Part shown: positions 6,427 to 9,282 of the stretch, piece after piece
How positions within the stretch are numbered: the first letter of the stretch is position 1
How the letters are laid out: every line of letters starts with the position of its first letter
NCBI GenBank assembly: GCA_001593925.1
Contig: LUCD01000104.1
Span: 1-9,282, forward strand
DNA: 9,282 bases
DNA from: Candidatus Bathyarchaeota archaeon B26-1
Lineage (GTDB): Archaea > Thermoproteota > Bathyarchaeia > Bathyarchaeales > B26-1
Reading direction: 5' to 3'
Made by a program: the position numbers and the translations under genes
Notes under the pieces: generated by a model
What the model was told of the DNA's origin: nothing
Databases searched by the model: none
The model's input: the letters and a program-made list of their open reading frames with translations, nothing else

Positions 6427-6726
6427 ATGGGGATACTTAAGGGTGTATGCTCTTCGTGCGGCAAGATCATATTTAGGGAGGGCAGGGCCCCCATGACTGT
6501 CGTCTGCGACTGTTACAGGAGGTGTCCGCTCTGCGGAGCCGAGATGACCCCTTACAAGCCCGACTTGGACCCTAAGAGTTACGGGGGCGAGCGGAATCCC
6601 GACTTGGAGGCCCTCGGGTTAACCTCTGGAGGCTCCGACTCCAAAATCGACGTCGTCTTCGTCTGTCTAAGGCATTCCCCTCCATACTACTCTAGGGTTA
6701 AGCCCGTCGAGGTGGCCTTGGAGTGA
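6427..6726 (+). CDS. Small zinc-ribbon protein of unknown function
   Basis: The protein has 99 residues and seven cysteines arranged as CSSC (C8, C11), CDC (C27, C29), CPLC (C33, C36) and a late C80-x-x-H83. The first three groups look like a zinc-ribbon or rubredoxin-like knuckle; the late C-x-x-H could complete a second site. I do not recognise the family. Small zinc-knuckle proteins are common among genes next to virus structural modules, where they may bind nucleic acid or protein partners, but nothing in the sequence sets the role. The middle (about 46-72) is Pro/Gly-rich and probably flexible. The ATG is preceded by GGAGG 12 nt upstream. Its TGA stop overlaps the GTG start of the next gene, so the two are translationally coupled. 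Confidence 0.75.
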   Translation: MGILKGVCSSCGKIIFREGRAPMTVVCDCYRRCPLCGAEMTPYKPDLDPKSYGGERNPDLEALGLTSGGSDSKIDVVFVCLRHSPPYYSRVKPVEVALE

Positions 6727-6923
6727 GGAAGGATCACCTCCACGCAAGCGTAGACCGCAGGTTGCTCGAGGCCTTGGAGCTCGTTTGGAGGATCGAGCAG
6801 GAGAAGGCTCTCAAGGAGGGGAGGGCTGTGAGCAAGAGCTCCGTGACGGAAGAGATGATCCGTCTGGGGATAAAGGCCTACTGTAAGATGCATAACATAA
6901 CGAGGTTGGAGCTTGAGGTTTAG
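6723..6923 (+). CDS. Ribbon-helix-helix (CopG/Arc-like) DNA-binding protein
   Basis: A 66-residue protein starts at GTG 6723 and overlaps the previous stop codon in a GTGA junction. Residues about 3-10 (DHLHASVD) fit the beta ribbon. A helix follows (about 12-28). GRAVSKSSVTEEMIRLGIKAY (about 33-53) matches the turn and second helix of ribbon-helix-helix regulators, where 'G-R-x-x-S-K-S-x-V-x-E-E-M-I-R-x-G' is a common form. Such proteins bind DNA as dimers and often repress their own operon. Here the target could be the head-module promoter at 3999 or the palindrome at 1267-1291, but this is conjecture. The overlap shows that its production depends on translation of the zinc-ribbon gene. Confidence 0.7.
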   Translation: MRKDHLHASVDRRLLEALELVWRIEQEKALKEGRAVSKSSVTEEMIRLGIKAYCKMHNITRLELEV

Positions 6924-6925
6924 AG

Positions 6926-6982
6926 ATGATCCTCTATGGAGCCGTCTATGAGGTTCACGGCTCGTTACAGACGTTATCCTAA
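6926..6982 (+). pseudogene. Possible 18-codon remnant or truncated next gene of the head module
   Basis: An ATG two bases after the stop of the ribbon-helix-helix gene opens an 18-codon frame (MILYGAVYEV, then HGSLQTLS) that ends at TAA 6980-6982. Its close spacing imitates the next gene of an operon, and the frame ends where the convergent ferritin-like gene begins. It could be the start of a virus gene cut off at the edge of the element, or a chance frame. No family can be assigned at this length. Confidence 0.3.
6939..6963. terminator. Hairpin between convergent genes
   Basis: GAGCCGT (6939-6945) and ACGGCTC (6957-6963) form a perfect 7-bp G/C-rich stem with an 11-base loop. It lies between the end of the head module and the end of the convergent ferritin-like gene. 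A bidirectional barrier to readthrough is plausible, though archaeal termination normally relies on T-tracts, which are absent here. Confidence 0.45.
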
Positions 6983-7431
6983 ACCTCTTCCTTCCTCAGC
7001 TTGTAATCCCTTATGGCCTTGAGTATCTTCTGGTGTAGTAGCTCCTCCTTCCACATGATGTGGAAGAGCTTGGAGTACTTTTTCTCCGGGAACCTATCCT
7101 TCAAGAGGCTGAAGTAGTGGGCCGCCGCGGCCTCCATCTCTTCGAGGTCCAGTTCCATACCGTTTATCGGGATCTCTTCCCTCCCTCCCGTGGAGGAGTC
7201 GTAACTCGTAATCTTGAGCACGACGGGTTTCGGAGCCGACTCCCCTATCGCCCTTATGGCGGAGATGAGTAGAGCCCTATGGGTTAGGGAGTCGTCATGC
7301 AGCTTCTTGTAGAGCATCTTAACGACACTGTCGGATTCACGTTTAGCTTTCTCCCTGTAAATTCTTGTTAGAGTACACTCCATGTTGAGTTGGTTTACCA
7401 GCTGAAAATATAAACGGTCCCCTTCACCCAT
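6979..7431 (-). CDS. Ferritin-like (rubrerythrin-type) four-helix protein with atypical metal site
   Basis: This 150-residue protein has the helical pattern of the ferritin-like superfamily. Helix A is about 6-32 with E18, helix B about 33-62 with D46, D47 and H51, helix C about 94-113 with E97, E98 and E100, and helix D about 117-144 with the E-x-x-H pair E130/H133. Such proteins bind a di-iron centre and act in iron storage or peroxide detoxification. The helix B motif is imperfect: the position expected to be Glu in E-x-x-H is S48. An insert of about 25-30 residues (about 66-93) with strand-like PVVLKITSYD links helices B and C. The metal site may therefore be incomplete or shifted. The ATG at 7431 is the upstream choice; an ATG at M17 would remove the first half of helix A. 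A TATA-like box lies at 7478-7486 on the minus strand. It converges on the head module and diverges from aIF5B. Confidence 0.65.
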   Translation of the reverse strand: MGEGDRLYFQLVNQLNMECTLTRIYREKAKRESDSVVKMLYKKLHDDSLTHRALLISAIRAIGESAPKPVVLKITSYDSSTGGREEIPINGMELDLEEMEAAAAHYFSLLKDRFPEKKYSKLFHIMWKEELLHQKILKAIRDYKLRKEEV

Positions 7432-7585
7432 CTCAAACAGTCGACCTTAAACCGTCAATAAAGGTGCTGATTTGATCTATATAAAATTTTTAGGAATTCG
7501 GCCTCGACAAATAGTTTATATTTGTGGAGGGTCCTTACCCAATCTGACGGCTGAGGCTGAGATGGCTTAAAGGTTCTGGAAGTGA
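7432..7585. promoter_or_regulatory. Divergent promoter region between the ferritin-like gene and aIF5B
   Basis: TATATAAAA at 7478-7486 reads as a TATA box in both directions. On the minus strand it is about 50 nt from the ferritin-like start. On the plus strand it is about 100 nt from the aIF5B start. A second box, TTTATATT (7515-7522), is better placed for aIF5B and would give a leader of about 44 nt. The leader carries a two-codon frame, ATG GCT TAA, at 7562-7570, in frame with aIF5B. No RNA gene is seen. Confidence 0.5.
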
Positions 7586-9282
7586 ATGGGGTTGCCAATA
7601 AGACAGCCAATCGTCTGCGTGTTGGGCCACGTCGATACCGGGAAGACCCTCCTCCTAGACAAGATAAGGAAGACGAGCGTCCAAGCTAGGGAGGCCGGGG
7701 GCATAACCCAACATATAGGAGCGAGCTTCTTCCCCCTCAAGACCCTAGAGGAAATCTCCGGCCCCATCCTGAAGAGGGTTGGGGGGAGAATAGGGATTCC
7801 AGGCCTCCTGGTCGTCGACACCCCAGGCCACGAGGCCTTCGCCAACCTCAGGAGGAGGGGAGGGGCAGTAGCAGACATAGCGATCCTCGTCATAGACGTG
7901 TTGAAGGGTTTTGAGGCTCAGACTTACGAGTGCATCGAGATACTGAAGGCTAGGAGAACCCCCTTCATAGTTGCGGCGAACAAGATAGACAGGATTCCGG
8001 GGTGGAGGCCGACACCGGACTCTTCCTTCATCGAGTCCTATAGGAGGCAGGACCCTTACGTCCAGAAGGCTCTGGACGAGCATCTCTACAGGATCATAGG
8101 GAAGTTCTCGGAGCTGGGGTTCAAGTCAGACCAGTTCAACAGGATACGCGACTTCACCCGGACGGTTGCGATAGTGCCTACAAGCGCGAAGACCGGCGAG
8201 GGAATCCCGGAGCTCATGGCCGTCCTGGCGGGGTTGACCCAGCAGTACTTGAGGAGCCGCCTACAGGTGACGGAGGGCCCGGCTAAAGGAACGGTTCTAG
8301 AGGTCAAAGAGGAGGTTGGGCTGGGAGTCACGGTGAACGTCATAATCTACGACGGGGTCCTGAAGAGGGGTGACACGGTAGTCGTCGGGGGGAGGGAAGG
8401 CCCCATAGTGACCTCCGTCAGGGCTCTACTGTTGCCTAAACCCCTAGACGAGATAAGGGACCCAAGGGACAGGTTCTCCTCGGTCGAGGAGGTCTCGGCC
8501 GCCGCAGGGGTCAAGATAGCTGCTCCAAACCTGGACGAGGCCTTGGCGGGAGCGCCGATATACGTCGTTCCGGAGGGGGAGCCGGTCGAGAAGTACGTCG
8601 AGGAGGTTTCGGAGGAGGTTGAGAGGCTGAGAATCTCGACTGAGATAGAGGGCGTAGTCCTGAAGACGGATGCTCTCGGCTCCCTCGAGGCTATAGCTGA
8701 GAGCCTGAAGAGGAACGGGGTGCCGATAAGGATCGCCGATGTCGGGGACGTCTCGAAGAGGGATGTCACAGAAGCCATGGTCGTGAAGGAGCGTGAGCCG
8801 CTCTACGGCGTTGTCCTCGCCTTCAACGTTAGGGTTCTGCCCGACGCCGAGGAGGAGGCGGAGAGGAGAAGGGTCAAGATATTCAGGCACAACGTGATCT
8901 ACCACCTCATAGACGAGTATCTGAAGTGGATGAGGAGCGAGAGGGAGGCCCGGGCAAGAAGGGAGTTCGAACGGCTCGTTAAGCCGGCGAAGATAAAGGT
9001 TCTGGAGGGCTACATCTTCCGCAGGGCTAAGCCGGCCATAGTGGGGGTTGAGGTCTCAGCTGGCAAGATAAGGCCGAAGGTCAGGCTCATAAACGAGAAG
9101 GGCCGAGAACTCGGGGAGATAATGCAGATTCAGGATAAGGGGAAGGCCATACCTGAGGCTGAGGCTGGGATGCAGGTCGCAATCTCGATCGACAGGGCTG
9201 TGGTCGGACGCCACTTCGACGAGGGAGACGTCCTCCACGTCTTGGTTCCCGAGAGGGACGTGAAGACCCTCACCTCAAAGTT
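7586..9282 (+). CDS. infB: Translation initiation factor aIF5B (IF-2-like GTPase), partial at the right edge
   Basis: The frame is open for 565 codons to the window edge; the family is usually near 600 residues, so only the end of domain IV is missing. GTPase motifs are all present: G1 GHVDTGKT (14-21), G2 region AGGITQHIG (37-45), G3 DTPGH (78-82), G4 NKID (132-135) and G5 TSAK (199-202). Domain II follows (about 230-340), then domain III (about 350-450), the long linker helix and part of domain IV. The protein promotes ribosomal subunit joining and initiator tRNA placement. G1 reads TGKT, as in eukaryotic eIF5B, where many archaeal relatives have HGKT. The start is ATG 7586, with GGAAGTGA just upstream. 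An out-of-frame GTG at 7582 is not used. This housekeeping gene marks the cellular flank of the virus-like region. Confidence 0.95.
   Translation, partial: MGLPIRQPIVCVLGHVDTGKTLLLDKIRKTSVQAREAGGITQHIGASFFPLKTLEEISGPILKRVGGRIGIPGLLVVDTPGHEAFANLRRRGGAVADIAILVIDVLKGFEAQTYECIEILKARRTPFIVAANKIDRIPGWRPTPDSSFIESYRRQDPYVQKALDEHLYRIIGKFSELGFKSDQFNRIRDFTRTVAIVPTSAKTGEGIPELMAVLAGLTQQYLRSRLQVTEGPAKGTVLEVKEEVGLGVTVNVIIYDGVLKRGDTVVVGGREGPIVTSVRALLLPKPLDEIRDPRDRFSSVEEVSAAAGVKIAAPNLDEALAGAPIYVVPEGEPVEKYVEEVSEEVERLRISTEIEGVVLKTDALGSLEAIAESLKRNGVPIRIADVGDVSKRDVTEAMVVKEREPLYGVVLAFNVRVLPDAEEEAERRRVKIFRHNVIYHLIDEYLKWMRSEREARARREFERLVKPAKIKVLEGYIFRRAKPAIVGVEVSAGKIRPKVRLINEKGRELGEIMQIQDKGKAIPEAEAGMQVAISIDRAVVGRHFDEGDVLHVLVPERDVKTLTSK

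Noticed and set aside
7567..9238. Several minus-strand frames opposite aIF5B
   Set aside because: The plus strand encodes a continuous aIF5B with every GTPase motif, so the reverse frames are by-products of G/C-rich codon use.
1..9282. CRISPR arrays, insertion sequences, rRNA, complete tRNA genes or clear attachment-site repeats
   Set aside because: Reading through both strands I found no regularly spaced repeats, transposase motifs, RNA-gene folds or long direct repeats flanking the virus-like genes. A short attachment repeat could still be missed without a computed self-comparison.

Overview
The window is archaeal, most likely from a thermophilic member of the Thermoproteota/TACK group. 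The anchor is an archaeal/eukaryotic-type translation initiation factor aIF5B at the right edge. Starts are preceded by TATA-like boxes and A/T-rich or T-rich intergenic tracts. Arg is largely AGG, Ile is largely ATA, and TTG or GTG starts occur beside ATG. The exact lineage cannot be fixed from the sequence alone.

Layout from left to right. (1) 1-1205, minus strand: a virus-like head-tail connector protein, followed 16 nt later by a membrane-anchored protein of unknown function that runs off the left edge. (2) 1206-1413: an A/T-rich divergent promoter region with inverted repeats. (3) 1414-3933, plus strand: two metabolic genes, a thiamine-diphosphate enzyme of the acetolactate-synthase superfamily and a xylose-isomerase-like TIM-barrel enzyme. 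Together they resemble carboligase/isomerase or inositol-type catabolic pairs. (4) 4029-6923, plus strand: a virion head module, comprising an HK97-type prohead protease fused to a coiled-coil scaffold-like tail, a decoration-like protein, an HK97-fold major capsid protein, a zinc-ribbon protein and a ribbon-helix-helix protein. A possible 18-codon remnant ORF and a hairpin follow. (5) 6979-7431, minus strand: a ferritin-like four-helix protein. (6) 7586 to the right edge, plus strand: aIF5B, lacking only its last few dozen residues.

The main point of interest is the arrangement. Two sets of tailed-virus (HK97-lineage) structural genes lie back to back around a cellular metabolic pair and end next to a housekeeping gene. 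No integrase, terminase or portal gene is inside the window. This may be a rearranged or decaying provirus, one carrying metabolic cargo, or a domesticated capsid cluster. The window alone cannot decide between these.
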